Shown piece by piece: positions 27,519-39,686 of a stretch of 64,000 nucleotides of DNA. The stretch comes from Acidobacteriota bacterium (GTDB lineage Bacteria; Acidobacteriota; Thermoanaerobaculia; Multivoradales; Multivoraceae). The stretch lies in contig JAPOWR010000005.1 in assembly GCA_026707545.1 (NCBI GenBank), positions 124,001-188,000 of the forward strand. The letters run 5' to 3'. Below the pieces are notes generated by a model that saw nothing but the letters and a program-made list of their open reading frames with translations, made no database searches and had not been told where the DNA came from. The position numbers and the translations under genes were made by a program. Position 1 is the stretch's first letter. Each line of letters starts with the position of its first letter.

Positions 27519-28118
27519 ATGCACGAAGTTCCGGATCTCGCATATCCCTTCGACGCCCTCGAGCCGCACATCGACGCGCTGACGATGGAGATACACCACG
27601 ACAGGCACCACGCCGTCTACGTCGCGAACCTCAACGCGGCACTGGAAGGGCATCCGGATCTGGCCGCGATGAGCGTCGAGAACCTGCTCAGGAACATCGA
27701 CGAGGTGCCGGGCTCGATCCGCGGCGCGGTGCGCAACCACGGCGGCGGCCACGCCAACCACTCGCTCTTCTGGTCGGTCATGGGGCCGGATGGCGGCGGC
27801 GCGCCCAGCGGCGACCTGGCCACCGCGATCGATATCCGTTTCGGTGGCTTCGACCAGTTCCGGGAGCGCTTCAAGGGCGCTGCGATGGGTCAGTTCGGCA
27901 GCGGCTGGGGTTGGCTGGTCAGCGGCGATGACGGTCTGTCGGTGATCGCTCGCCCGAACCAGGATTCGCCGTTGATGGAGGGGTTGACTCCGCTGCTCGG
28001 CGTCGACGTGTGGGAGCACGCGTACTACCTGAGGTACCAGAACAAGCGGCCGGACTACCTGGACGCGTTCTGGAACGTCGTCGATTGGGACGCCGTGTCG
28101 GAGCGCTTCAGAGGCTGA
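27519..28118 (+). CDS. sodB: Superoxide dismutase, Fe/Mn type
   Basis: A 199-residue cytoplasmic enzyme dismutating superoxide. Metal-ligand segments are present: [26 protein letters not shown], and [19 protein letters not shown]. The active-site region FGSGWGWLV is typical. Metal preference (Fe or Mn) cannot be fixed by eye. ATG has an AGGAG Shine-Dalgarno (27506 region) and a CACAAT -10 box at 27477, so this is a leadered, singly transcribed gene. No export signal. Confidence 0.95.
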   Translation: MHEVPDLAYPFDALEPHIDALTMEIHHDRHHAVYVANLNAALEGHPDLAAMSVENLLRNIDEVPGSIRGAVRNHGGGHANHSLFWSVMGPDGGGAPSGDLATAIDIRFGGFDQFRERFKGAAMGQFGSGWGWLVSGDDGLSVIARPNQDSPLMEGLTPLLGVDVWEHAYYLRYQNKRPDYLDAFWNVVDWDAVSERFRG

Positions 28119-28124
28119 ATTCCG

Positions 28125-28155
28125 CTCTCCGGCCCTCCCATCGGGCCGTGGAGAG
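28125..28155 (+). terminator. Hairpin after superoxide dismutase
   Basis: CTCTCCGGCCC and GGGCC-GT-GGAGAG form an interrupted 11-bp stem 7 nt after the stop codon. No T-tract follows, so it may only protect the 3' end. Confidence 0.35.
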
Positions 28156-28268
28156 TGCTACGCTGCGCGGTCCTTGCCGACTCGTGGGTAAGGCCGTCCC
28201 GGCTGGATCGCCCCGGTTCCCCCGGACCGTCCCTTGGGCGTCTCCGCTCCTCTTTCCTGGAGCGGAAG

Positions 28269-28958
28269 ATGAACCCAAAGACCAATGAACACCAGTGCGA
28301 GGAGTCGCAGGAGTTCCCTGCGCTCTGGCGCGGATGCGCTGCCCGCGACGGCGACTGGGCGCCCCTTGTCCAGCGAGTCGAACCGGCGCTGCGCTGCGCG
28401 CTCGCCGGGTTGGGGCGAAGCTACGGACTGCGCCTGACCCGGGATCTCCTGGACGAAGTCGTGCAGGAAACCTACCTCCGGCTGCTACAGAACAACCGCC
28501 GCGTGCTGCGCGGCTGCAAGGGGCGCACCGAGACGACGATCATGTCCTACCTGCGCAGGGTGGCGCGCAGCGCCCTGGTCGACTGGTTGCGCGCCCGGCG
28601 GGCGCTCAAGCGCGACCCCTCCGCCGAACTGAGCATCGATCTCCGGGAGGGCCCGGCCGACGGAACCGACCGCCTGGAGTTGCCGGCCGCGGCCGCGAGT
28701 CCCTTCAACGACATCTACGTCCGCGAACTCCGCTACCACTTCCGGCGGGAATGCTGGTGCGTCGCGAGCGGACGGGCCACGGGCCTCCGCGACACCTGGA
28801 TCACCGAGCGCATGGTCGTGGACGGCTGGAGTTCGCACGAGGCCGCGAGGGCGGTCCAACTGGCGCCGGCGACGGTCGCGACGGTGATCGGCCGCATGCG
28901 GCGGGACCTGCAGCGGCGGGGCCTGAATGTGCCCGGCCGGCTGAACTCGCGGGCCTGA
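28269..28958 (+). CDS. ECF-like RNA polymerase sigma factor
   Basis: A 229-residue sigma-70 family protein. Region 2 is visible as LLDEVVQETYLRLLQNN and ETTIMSYLRRVARSALVDWLRARRA (DNA -10 contact helix). Region 4 helix-turn-helix is WSSHEAARAVQLAPATVATVIGRMRRDL. The linker is longer than in minimal ECFs and no anti-sigma gene is adjacent. ATG has GGAGCGGAAG directly upstream as Shine-Dalgarno; the longer frame upstream is not protein-like. Target genes unknown. Confidence 0.82.
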   Translation: MNPKTNEHQCEESQEFPALWRGCAARDGDWAPLVQRVEPALRCALAGLGRSYGLRLTRDLLDEVVQETYLRLLQNNRRVLRGCKGRTETTIMSYLRRVARSALVDWLRARRALKRDPSAELSIDLREGPADGTDRLELPAAAASPFNDIYVRELRYHFRRECWCVASGRATGLRDTWITERMVVDGWSSHEAARAVQLAPATVATVIGRMRRDLQRRGLNVPGRLNSRA

Positions 28959-29020
28959 AGGCGGAGGCCAATCGGCGCATCGGACCCGCGAGGGCGAGAC
29001 GTGGCGGCCAACTTATGGCA

Positions 29021-29040
29021 TAATGGGCAACTGTTCATTA
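29021..29040. promoter_or_regulatory. Probable operator over the ArsR-family promoter
   Basis: TAATGGGCAACTGTTCATTA is an imperfect dyad (TAATG-N10-CATTA) overlapping a CATAAT -10 box (29019-29024). ArsR-family repressors bind AT-rich dyads at this position, so autorepression is likely. Confidence 0.4.
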
Positions 29041-29064
29041 GCAGCTTTTTGGAGATCTGAGACC

Positions 29065-29436
29065 GTGGACAACAGCACAGAACCTCGACCCGTCCGCCTT
29101 GGCGGTTCGCTGAGCGGACTCGAACCCCGGCACCGTCGCTCCCGGAGAATGACGAAGGTCTTCAAGGCGCTCTCGGACTCCACGCGGCAGGACATCCTCC
29201 GACTTCTCGAGGACGAGCAGCGTTGCGTCGGCGACATCGTGGGTGAGTTCGAGCTTTCCCAGCCAACGATTTCCAGGCACCTGTCGGTGCTCAAGGAAGC
29301 CGACCTGGTGATCGATCAGCGTCGCGGCCAGAACGTGATCTACCGGTTGAACGACGAGGCGCTCTCCGAGTCGATGCGCAGCTTCTTCGGCCAGTTTCGG
29401 AGCTGCCAGAACTCGCTGCGCAAGCGGTCCCCCTGA
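29065..29436 (+). CDS. ArsR-family winged-helix transcriptional regulator
   Basis: A 123-residue repressor-type protein. KVFKALSDSTRQDILRLLEDEQRCVGDIVGEFELSQ-style sequence is the ArsR core: KALSDSTRQDILRLL, recognition helix SQPTISRHLSVLKEADLV, and wing QRRGQNVIYRLN. There is a single Cys (ERCV-like, after ED EQ) in the helix where ArsR has its ELCVCDL metal site, and one near the C-terminus, so classical arsenic sensing is not supported. GTG start after GGAG. The dyad at 29021-29040 is a likely operator. No target gene follows directly. Confidence 0.85.
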   Translation: MDNSTEPRPVRLGGSLSGLEPRHRRSRRMTKVFKALSDSTRQDILRLLEDEQRCVGDIVGEFELSQPTISRHLSVLKEADLVIDQRRGQNVIYRLNDEALSESMRSFFGQFRSCQNSLRKRSP

Positions 29437-29525
29437 ACAGGCGGCGCTCACCGGTCGCGGGCGCGGAGACGCCGGGCCGGAATGCCGAACGGGGGAGCGA
29501 TTCCGTTAGGGTTCGGCGTCGATCT

Positions 29526-29602
29526 GGCGGTGTAGCTCAGCCGGTTAGAGCAAGCGGCTCATATCCGCTGTGTCGGGGGTTCGAGTCCCTCCACCGCCAC
29601 CA
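29526..29602 (+). tRNA. tRNA with CAT anticodon (Met, or Ile2)
   Basis: A 77-nt cloverleaf with acceptor GGCGGTG/CACCGCC, discriminator A, encoded CCA. Anticodon arm AGCGG-CTCATAT-CCGCT. CAT is read as elongator Met unless the C is converted to lysidine, giving Ile2. The body resembles elongator tRNA-Met, but tilS, which makes lysidine, starts 44 nt downstream. Confidence 0.9.
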
Positions 29603-29645
29603 CCCGACCCCGCCGCGGGATGGCTCCCACCGCGTCGAGCGGGAG

Positions 29646-30668
29646 GTGGCGGCCTTCTTCGAGCGGCGCGGCGAACTGGCCGGCGCCGTCCGCGGATCGT
29701 CGGTCGTCGCCGCCTTCTCCGGGGGACCCGATTCGTCCGCCCTGCTGATCGCGCTCCGGGCCTGCGCCTCCCGATTCGGCTTCGGGCTCCGCGCGGTCCA
29801 CGTCGACCACCGGCTCGACGAAGGATCGGCCGGGCGAGCCCGCGCGGCGCGCCGGATCGCCCGGCATCTCGACGTCGCCTTCGAACTCCGCGTCGCGCGC
29901 CCGATGCCGCCGGGCGTGGGCGGTGAGGAGTGGGCCCGCGCGGAACGCTACCGGCTCCTCGCTGCCGCCGCCGGATCGGCGGGCGCGGCGGCGATCGCCA
30001 CCGCGCATCACCGGCTGGACCAGGCCGAGACCGTGCTGCTGCGCATTCTCTTCGGCAGCGGTCCCGCCGGTCTCGGGGCCATGCACCCGGTGTCGAACCG
30101 CCTGGGCCTGCCGCTGCTCCGTCCCCTGCTCGACCTCGAGCCGGGGCACCTTCGCCGCTACGTGGCCGCAAGCGGGATCCGCCCGGTCGACGACCCGACG
30201 AACCGCGCTCCGGGACCGCGCCGCAACTTCGTGCGCCGCCGCCTGCTGCCGCTCCTGGTGGCCGAGACGCCGGATCTGGGCGCCCGGCTGAACCGCCTGG
30301 CCGGAGCCGCTCGGGGCGCGGAACGTACCGTCCGGCGGCTGCTCGACGAGGCGCTCGAGCCGCGGCCGGGGCACCGGTGCTGCGAGATCGACACGGGCGC
30401 GCTGACGGGGCTGCCGGCGACGCTCTGGCCGGCCGCGCTCGCCCGTCTTCACCGTCTGGCCGGCGCGCCCTATCCGCCGAGGCGAGCCGCTCGGCGGGAG
30501 TTGCGGCGGCAGGTCGAGCGGCGGCGCGACACCGGCGCGGCGGTCGGCTGCGACTGCGGCGACGGCTGGCGCTGGGAGGAGTCCGGCGACCGGCTGCGGG
30601 TGCTCATGCGGCCTCCGTTCGGCGGGGATCAAAGAATTGAATTGCTTGAAGAACCGCGGACGGAGTGA
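29646..30668 (+). CDS. tilS: tRNA(Ile)-lysidine synthetase
   Basis: A 340-residue PP-loop ATPase that converts C34 of tRNA-Ile2(CAU) to lysidine, switching its identity from Met to Ile. The ATP-binding motif is FSGGPDSSALL near residue 25; VHVDHRLDEGS and TAHHRLDQAETVLLRILFGSG complete the catalytic site. The C-terminal substrate domain is short. GTG start with an overlapping GGGAGG. It follows a CAT-anticodon tRNA on the same strand. Confidence 0.93.
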   Translation: MAAFFERRGELAGAVRGSSVVAAFSGGPDSSALLIALRACASRFGFGLRAVHVDHRLDEGSAGRARAARRIARHLDVAFELRVARPMPPGVGGEEWARAERYRLLAAAAGSAGAAAIATAHHRLDQAETVLLRILFGSGPAGLGAMHPVSNRLGLPLLRPLLDLEPGHLRRYVAASGIRPVDDPTNRAPGPRRNFVRRRLLPLLVAETPDLGARLNRLAGAARGAERTVRRLLDEALEPRPGHRCCEIDTGALTGLPATLWPAALARLHRLAGAPYPPRRAARRELRRQVERRRDTGAAVGCDCGDGWRWEESGDRLRVLMRPPFGGDQRIELLEEPRTE

Positions 30669-30758
30669 CAGTCTTGTTGCAGTCCGGCAGCCTGCGGGAC
30701 AGGAATCTCCTTGGCCGGAGCATGGTTGTTCCTCCGCGATGAGGACGATCCACCACCG

Positions 30759-32771
<2,013 letters not shown>

Positions 32772-32848
32772 AGACTTGCAGGCGGCGGAGCGCCAACTCT
32801 GAACGCGGGCAGGCGCTGGTAGGAACCGTCCACGGCGATCGGAACGCG

Positions 32849-33622
32849 ATGGACCTGGCGCAACCCTTCGAACTCCTGGGCTGGAGAGATCTGGTCGACC
32901 TCCTGGTCGTCGCCCTCGTCGTCTACAACCTGCTGCTGCTGATCCGCGGCACCGGAGGCATGCGGATCGTGCTCGGCATCCTGGTGCTGCTGGGCGGGGC
33001 CTGGATCGCGACGTCGCTCCGGCTGCGCGCGCTGGAGGCTTCGCTCGCCTACCTGCTGCCGGCGTTGCCGGTCGTCATCGTCGTGCTGTTCCAGAACCAG
33101 ATCCGGAGAGCCCTGGCGCGGGTCGGGCGCAACCCGCTGTTGCGGCTGATGACGGATCAGACCCAGGACACGGGAGTTCACGAGATCGTCATCGCCGCGC
33201 AGGCGCTGTCCCTGCGGCGGTTGGGCGCGCTGATCGTGATCGAGCGGCTGGACGGTCTGCGCGACTACGTCGAGAACGGCATCCTGCTCGATGCCGAGAT
33301 CTCCTATGACCTGTTGCTGACGATCTTCGGCCGCGGCACACCGCTTCACGACGGCGCCGTGATCGTGCAGAAGGACCGGGTGGCTGCCGCGGCCTGTTTC
33401 CTGCCCCTGACCACCAGCGCCGGCGTCTCGATCGAACACGGAACGCGCCACCGGGCCGCGATCGGAATCACCGAGGAGACCGACGCGGTCGTGGTCGTCG
33501 TCTCGGAAGAGACGGGCAGGATCTCGGTGGCGCACGAGGGTCGCCTGACCAGCGACCTGACGATGCGGGAACTGCGCAACCGGCTCTTCGAGCTGGTGCT
33601 GACCCTGGGAGCAACCAAGTGA
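32849..33622 (+). CDS. cdaA: Membrane diadenylate cyclase
   Basis: A 257-residue enzyme that makes cyclic di-AMP from two ATP. Three N-terminal membrane spans (LVDLLVVALVVYNLLLLI and following) precede the DAC domain, which has LGALIVIER, the catalytic DGA in LHDGAVIV, and RHR in GTRHRAAIGI. Length and layout match CdaA/DacA. Followed by cdaR and glmM with overlapping ends, the conserved c-di-AMP/cell-wall module of many phyla. Confidence 0.95.
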   Translation: MDLAQPFELLGWRDLVDLLVVALVVYNLLLLIRGTGGMRIVLGILVLLGGAWIATSLRLRALEASLAYLLPALPVVIVVLFQNQIRRALARVGRNPLLRLMTDQTQDTGVHEIVIAAQALSLRRLGALIVIERLDGLRDYVENGILLDAEISYDLLLTIFGRGTPLHDGAVIVQKDRVAAAACFLPLTTSAGVSIEHGTRHRAAIGITEETDAVVVVVSEETGRISVAHEGRLTSDLTMRELRNRLFELVLTLGATK

Positions 33623-34377
33623 GCGAGAGCCGCAGCCTGTGGGCTTTTCGGGCTCTGGCCGTCCTGATCGCGATCGGCATCTGGCTGCCGGCCTCGTACT
33701 GTCCCCGTCTTCGGGACGTGACCGAAACGCCCATCGAGGGGAGCGTGCAGGTGGTGCAGGTCAACTACGAGGATCATGACCAGATGGTGGTTCTCGGCTC
33801 GCCAATCCTCGGGTCGCCGGAGGATCCGAAGGAGACGCTGTCCGTTCAGATCCGCGGCAGCGAGGATGCGATGGCTTCCCTGAACCGGGATCAGATCCGG
33901 GTCCAGGTGCCGTTGGGGGAGAACCTCTTCGGCGGCGCGACGTACAGCGGTCCGCGCCAGGTCGCCATCATCCTGAGCACCGAGCACGTCGTGCTCCCGG
34001 CTGACGCGGAGGGCATCGAGGTGCTCTCGGTCACGCCCGAGCAGTTGACGCTGACCCTCGACGAGGAGATCTCGCTTCAGGTGCCGGTCCAGGTCGACTG
34101 GAGAGGCGAACCGATCGGAGGCTTCAGCGTCGACTACGACAACGTCCGGATCGAGCCGCGCCTGGCGACGGTCGAGGGATCGCGCTCGGAGATCAACAGG
34201 TTGGGCTATGCGTTGGCGGGCCCGATCGACGTCGACGGCCGGGGCGTCGACTTCGTCGAGGAACAGGCGCGCGTGCGGTTCGAGAGCGACGACGTGGTGG
34301 TCGAGTTCCCGACCTTCGTCAGAATCGAAGTGCCCATGATCCAGGGCCCCCAGCCGCAGTCCGGCGCAGGTTCTTGA
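33619..34377 (+). CDS. cdaR: YbbR-domain protein, CdaR-like regulator
   Basis: A 252-residue protein with one N-terminal membrane anchor (FRALAVLIAIGIWLPASY) and three YbbR repeats outside the membrane (for example VEVLSVTPEQLTLTLDE-like strands ending in VPVQVDWRGEPIGGF). In firmicutes CdaR binds and modulates CdaA. GTG start overlaps the cdaA stop by 4 nt; its own TGA overlaps the glmM TTG start, so all three genes are translationally coupled. Confidence 0.85.
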   Translation: MSESRSLWAFRALAVLIAIGIWLPASYCPRLRDVTETPIEGSVQVVQVNYEDHDQMVVLGSPILGSPEDPKETLSVQIRGSEDAMASLNRDQIRVQVPLGENLFGGATYSGPRQVAIILSTEHVVLPADAEGIEVLSVTPEQLTLTLDEEISLQVPVQVDWRGEPIGGFSVDYDNVRIEPRLATVEGSRSEINRLGYALAGPIDVDGRGVDFVEEQARVRFESDDVVVEFPTFVRIEVPMIQGPQPQSGAGS

Positions 34378-35726
34378 GCCTCTTCGGGACCGACGGCATG
34401 CGTGCCGTTTTCGGCACGCCGCCCCTCGACCGCGCGACCGTCCAGGCGGTCGGCTACTGGTTCGCCCGCCTCAGCCTGCCGGCGGTCCGGCCGGCGGGTT
34501 CGCGGCCGCTTCTGATCCTCGGCGGCGACACCCGCGACAGCCGGGAGGAAATCAGCGGCTGGCTCGCCGCGGCCGTTCGCGCCGGGGGGGCCGACGTCCG
34601 TTCGGCCGGCATCGTGCCGACGCCGGCGGTCGCCTTCCTGGTTGCCGACCTCGGTGCTGCCGGCGGCATCGTCGTCTCCGCCAGCCACAATCCCTGGACG
34701 GACAACGGCCTCAAGCTGATCGGGGCCGACGGCTTCAAGGTCGACCCCGCGCTCGAGCGCGAGATCGAGGACCGGATCGCCGCCGGCGCCCCGGACCGCT
34801 TGGGCGGCTCGGCCGGGCTCCGGGAAGAGTCCGGGCTCGCCGAGCGCTACCTGGACCACCTGCGGGCCTCGCTGCCGGCAGGTCGCCCGCTGGAGGGCCT
34901 TCGCCTGGCGATCGACGCCGCGAACGGCGCCGCGGCCCCGCACGCCGCGCGACTGTTCGTGTCCTTGGGGGCCGACTGCCACGTCACCGGCGACGCTCCC
35001 GACGGCCGCAACATCAACCGCGACTGCGGTTCCACCTGCACGGACCGCATCGTCGCCCTGACGCTCGAGACGGGCAGCGACCTCGGCGCCTCCTTCGACG
35101 GCGACGCCGACCGGGCCATTCTCTGCGACCACGAGGGCCGGGTCTGCGACGGCGACGCCCTGCTGTACGTCTGGGCGTCCCACCTGGCGGAACGGGACGA
35201 GCTTCCCGGACGCCGGATCGTCGCCACGACGATGTCCAACCTGGGCCTGGAGCGCGCGCTGGAGCGCCGCGACATCCGGATCCTCCGCTGCGGTGTCGGC
35301 GACCGCGAGGTCGCCGAGGCGATGCGCCGCGAAGGGGTCCGGCTCGGCGGCGAGCAGTCCGGCCACCTCCTCGACCTGAACCTCGCGACGACGGGCGACG
35401 GCCTGCTCACCGCGGCGTCCGTAGCCGCGATCGTGGCCTCCTCGGGCCGCTCCCTCGCCGACCTGGCGGCCGGCTTCCAGCGCTTTCCGCAGGTGCTGCG
35501 GAACGTCACCGTGCGGGAGAAGCTGCCGCTCAAGAACGTGCCCGGCCTGTCCGATGCGGTCGCCTCCGTCGAACGGGACCTGGGATCGTCGGGCAGGGTC
35601 CTGCTGCGCTACAGCGGCACCGAACCGCTAGCGCGCGTGATGATCGAGGGCCCGGACCAGGAGCGGATCGAGGGCCTGTGCGAGCGGATTGCCCGGGTGC
35701 TTGAGGTGGAGCTGGGTACTGGTTGA
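34374..35726 (+). CDS. glmM: Phosphoglucosamine mutase
   Basis: A 450-residue enzyme converting glucosamine-6-phosphate to glucosamine-1-phosphate for UDP-GlcNAc, peptidoglycan and LPS. It begins LFGTDGMRAVFG; the phosphoserine loop is VVSASHNPWTDNG near residue 100; the metal loop is SFDGDADRAILCD; the sugar loop is GGEQSGH; the phosphate loop is RYSGTEPLARVM. TTG start coupled to cdaR. GlmM is a known target of CdaA in other bacteria. Confidence 0.97.
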   Translation: MSLFGTDGMRAVFGTPPLDRATVQAVGYWFARLSLPAVRPAGSRPLLILGGDTRDSREEISGWLAAAVRAGGADVRSAGIVPTPAVAFLVADLGAAGGIVVSASHNPWTDNGLKLIGADGFKVDPALEREIEDRIAAGAPDRLGGSAGLREESGLAERYLDHLRASLPAGRPLEGLRLAIDAANGAAAPHAARLFVSLGADCHVTGDAPDGRNINRDCGSTCTDRIVALTLETGSDLGASFDGDADRAILCDHEGRVCDGDALLYVWASHLAERDELPGRRIVATTMSNLGLERALERRDIRILRCGVGDREVAEAMRREGVRLGGEQSGHLLDLNLATTGDGLLTAASVAAIVASSGRSLADLAAGFQRFPQVLRNVTVREKLPLKNVPGLSDAVASVERDLGSSGRVLLRYSGTEPLARVMIEGPDQERIEGLCERIARVLEVELGTG

Positions 35727-35728
35727 AA

Positions 35729-35995
35729 AGGTCGCCGGCCGTTGGCCGGCGGCAGTGTTCCTGGGGCTACGCCGCTTCGCGGCTCCGCCCCAAGCGGACC
35801 ATAGGGTCCGCGCACCCAGAGCACGGTCGTGGGGTTCTGCGGGATGCCCTGCTGCAGTTGGGTTGCGCCCGCAGCGGCGCCACGTCATCCGCATGTAGAG
35901 AAGCTCGCTGTATCGGGGTCATTCTCTGGGTGCGCGGACCTTCTGGTCCGCTGCCGCCGAAGGCGGCCAGCAACACGCCGCCGCGAAGCGGCGAC
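35729..35995. repeat. Full-length modular palindromic repeat element
   Basis: Order of modules: GGTCGCCGGCC-hairpin, CGCCGCTTCGCGGC hairpin, GCGGACC-ATAG-GGTCCGC, a core with GCGCCACGTCATCCGCATGT, then the inverted CTCTGGGTGCGCGGACC-TTCT-GGTCCGC and GCCGCCGAAGGCGGC. Lies between convergent glmM and pdxJ. No gene. Confidence 0.85.
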
Positions 35996-36011
35996 CACAA
36001 GCACCGTCCCC

Positions 36012-36727
36012 TCAACCACCCTCCATCGCCGCCAGCATCTCCTTGACCGCAGCGGTCATTCCGATCAGCACCGCCCGGGACACGATCGAGTGGCCGATGT
36101 TCAGTTCGGACACCCCGGGCAGCGCCGCCACGGGTCCGACGTTCTCCACCGTCAAACCGTGCCCGGCGTACGCCTCCCGGCCCGCTGCCAGGCCGCGCTC
36201 GGCGGCGGCCTTGATCTTCGCGAACTCCGCCGCCGCCTCGGCACCCGAGGCCCGCGTGTAGGCGTCGGTGTTCAGTTCGAAGCCGGTGACCTCCTCCTGC
36301 GCGTCGAGCGCCGCGATCTGGTCGAGGTCGGGATCGACGAACACGGAGACCTGGATGCCGGCGGCGACGAGACGCCGCGCCGCGCTGCGCACCTGGTCGC
36401 CCCGCCCAATCAGGTCGAGTCCACCCTCGGTGGTCACCTCGTCCGGCCGTTCCGGAACGAGCGTGACCTGGTCGGGGCCGACGCGCTCGGCGAAGTCGAG
36501 CATCGGCTCTTCGGTCGCGATCTCGAGGTTGAGCCGGCCGCTGACCGTCCGCCGGAGTTCCACGACGTCCCGGTCCTGAATGTGGCGGCGGTCCTGGCGC
36601 AGGTGCACCGTGATGCCGAACGCTCCCGCGTCCTCGGCGAGCCGCGCCGCCTCGACCGGGTCGGGATAGCCCGCCAGGCGCGCCTGCCGCACGGTGGCGA
36701 CGTGGTCGACGTTCACCGACAGGGCGG

Positions 36728-36731
<4 letters not shown>
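36012..36731 (-). CDS. pdxJ: Pyridoxine 5'-phosphate synthase
   Basis: A 239-residue TIM-barrel enzyme forming pyridoxine 5'-phosphate in the DXP-independent-of-PLP-salvage, deoxyxylulose-dependent route. Signature segments: LSVNVDHVATVRQAR, GITVHLRQDRRHIQDRDV, LNLEIATEEPMLDFA, TLVPERPDEVTTEGG, VSVFVDPD and ELNIGHSIVSRAVLIG. Length is normal. GTG start overlaps the end of the upstream response regulator by 4 nt, so the two are coupled. Confidence 0.95.
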
Positions 36732-38122
<1,391 letters not shown>

Positions 38123-38153
38123 GGCGGGCATCCTAGCTGCCGTTGCGTCGGTT

Positions 38154-38443
38154 GCGGTCGCCGCTTCGCGGCGGCGTGTTTCTGGCCGCCTGCGGCGGCA
38201 AGCGGACCAGAAGGTCCGCGCACCCAGAGCACGACCCCGGTGCGGCTTGCTTCTCTACATGCAGTTGACATGACGCCGCTGCGGGCGCATCCCAACTGCA
38301 GCAGGGGCATTCGCCTAATCCCACGGCCGTTCTCTGGGTGCGCGGACCTTCTGGTCCGCTCGGGGCGGAGCCGCGGAGCGGCGCAGCCCCAACGAAACAG
38401 CCGCCGGCCGAATGGCCGGCGACCTTCCGCCGCGAAGCGGCGT
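38154..38443. repeat. Full-length modular palindromic repeat element, core inverted
   Basis: Inverted GCGGACC-AGAA-GGTCCGC and GCGGACC-TTCT-GGTCCGC arms flank a core in the opposite orientation to the other copies (TTCTCTACATGCAGTTGACA). CCGGCCGAATGGCCGG and CCGCCGCGAAGCGGCG hairpins close the right end. Left boundary of the toxin-antitoxin module. Confidence 0.85.
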
Positions 38444-38462
38444 GCGCGGACCACTTCCCGAG

Positions 38463-38492
38463 TTGACGGTCTGGCACCCGTTTGGATACGGT
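38463..38492 (+). promoter_or_regulatory. Promoter of the toxin-antitoxin operon
   Basis: TTGACG (38463-38468) and TACGGT (38487-38492) are 18 nt apart; the ATG at 38501 is 8 nt further, predicting a leaderless mRNA. Confidence 0.5.
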
Positions 38493-38500
38493 TCGGACTC

Positions 38501-39121
38501 ATGAGTGAGATCCGTATTCGAACCGTCATCGATCCGTTCGACGACCGCCAATCGCTGCCCCTCGGGATTCAGGTGCTGACCCGAGCGGAAGCGATGGGGA
38601 TCCTGGGTGGTGGAGCCATCGACAGGCTCGACGCATCGGTCTGGAAGGACGTGCTGGCCCGTATCCGGCGTGCAGGGGTCGCACGACACCTACCTGAAGT
38701 CGTTCCGAAGGACGATACGGCGCGCGAGGGGTTCGTTCGGCAACTCAAGCAACTGAGCGACGCGCTGGAGGCCTCGCCGGTTCCGGCATCGGAGGGACCG
38801 CGGCTCGACGATCTACTGGGGCGTGAACTCCTTGCCAGATTGCTCCAGGTCTCAGTTGTGAGCCTGCGACGATACCTGGCGGGCGAAAGGACGGTGCCTG
38901 ACGCCGTTGCGGCGCGCTTGCACTTCCTCGCGCTGGTCGCGGGTGACCTTGCGGGGGCCTACAACGACATCGGCGTGCGGCGCTGGTTCGACCGACCGCG
39001 CTCACTACTGGACGGCCGGAGCCCGGCGGAACTCCTGCAAGCCGAATGGCAGCCGGAGGATCCGGGTCCGCGGCGGGTCCGCGACCTGGCCGGGGCACTG
39101 GTCTGGTCGCCTGCCACGTGA
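38501..39121 (+). CDS. Xre/MbcA/ParS-family antitoxin
   Basis: A 206-residue putative antitoxin. The central part has a helix-turn-helix-like LDDLLGRELLARLLQVS and SLRRYLAGERTVPD. The C-terminus YNDIGVRRWFDRPRSLLDGRSP is the toxin-binding DUF2384 pattern of MbcA/ParS/Xre antitoxins, which usually ends in LL-x-G. The protein is longer than most antitoxins at its N-terminus. Its TGA overlaps the GTG start of the RES toxin gene, the usual antitoxin-first order. Likely neutralises the toxin and represses the operon. Confidence 0.8.
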   Translation: MSEIRIRTVIDPFDDRQSLPLGIQVLTRAEAMGILGGGAIDRLDASVWKDVLARIRRAGVARHLPEVVPKDDTAREGFVRQLKQLSDALEASPVPASEGPRLDDLLGRELLARLLQVSVVSLRRYLAGERTVPDAVAARLHFLALVAGDLAGAYNDIGVRRWFDRPRSLLDGRSPAELLQAEWQPEDPGPRRVRDLAGALVWSPAT

Positions 39122-39657
39122 TCGTCTACCGCAACGCGGACCCCCGCTACCCGTTCCTGTGGGAGGAGGGCGCTGGTTCCCAGCCGGCTGCCCGGTGGCA
39201 TGCGGAAGGTGAAGGGCCGGTGCAGTACCTGAGCGATACGCCCGACGGTGCGTGGGCCGAGTTTCTTCGACACGAGGACATTCGCGATCCCGAAGAGTTC
39301 TCCTACATACGCAGGTCGCTTTGGGCAGTCGACATTGGGTCGGAACACTTGGCCAGTGCCGAGTTGCCTGCGGAAACCCTGACCGGCGACGCCAGGTCGT
39401 ACTGTGCATGCAGGGAAGAGGCACGGCGCCTGCGCTCGGCGGGGTCTTCGGGTTTCAAGGCGCGATCTGCAGCGCTGAGGCCGGGGACGGCCGGAGGATG
39501 GCGTGTGGACGCGGGCCTGCGGCCGGGCGCTGAACGGGACGGCCAGACGATCGTCCTGTTCGGTGGAAGGCCGGACTTGACCGGGTGGCGGACGGTGTTC
39601 GCGGGCAGGCCGGATGAGGCGCTGTTAGCTGCTGTTCGCTTTCTGAGCCCGGGTTAG
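39118..39657 (+). CDS. RES-domain toxin (NAD-degrading family)
   Basis: A 179-residue protein beginning MIVYRNADPRYPFLWEEGAG (GTG start). The Arg near the N-terminus, the Glu in TPDGAWAEFLRHED and downstream Ser residues match the R-E-S triad after which the domain is named. Characterised RES toxins (for example MbcT and Res) phosphorolyse or hydrolyse NAD+. The C-terminal half is shorter in recognisable motifs but keeps TIVLFGGRPDLTGWRTV. Coupled to the antitoxin by GTGA. The pair sits between two repeat elements. Confidence 0.8.
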   Translation: MIVYRNADPRYPFLWEEGAGSQPAARWHAEGEGPVQYLSDTPDGAWAEFLRHEDIRDPEEFSYIRRSLWAVDIGSEHLASAELPAETLTGDARSYCACREEARRLRSAGSSGFKARSAALRPGTAGGWRVDAGLRPGAERDGQTIVLFGGRPDLTGWRTVFAGRPDEALLAAVRFLSPG

Positions 39658-39686
39658 CCGGGGCGGGCTCGCTCGAGCGATCGGCT

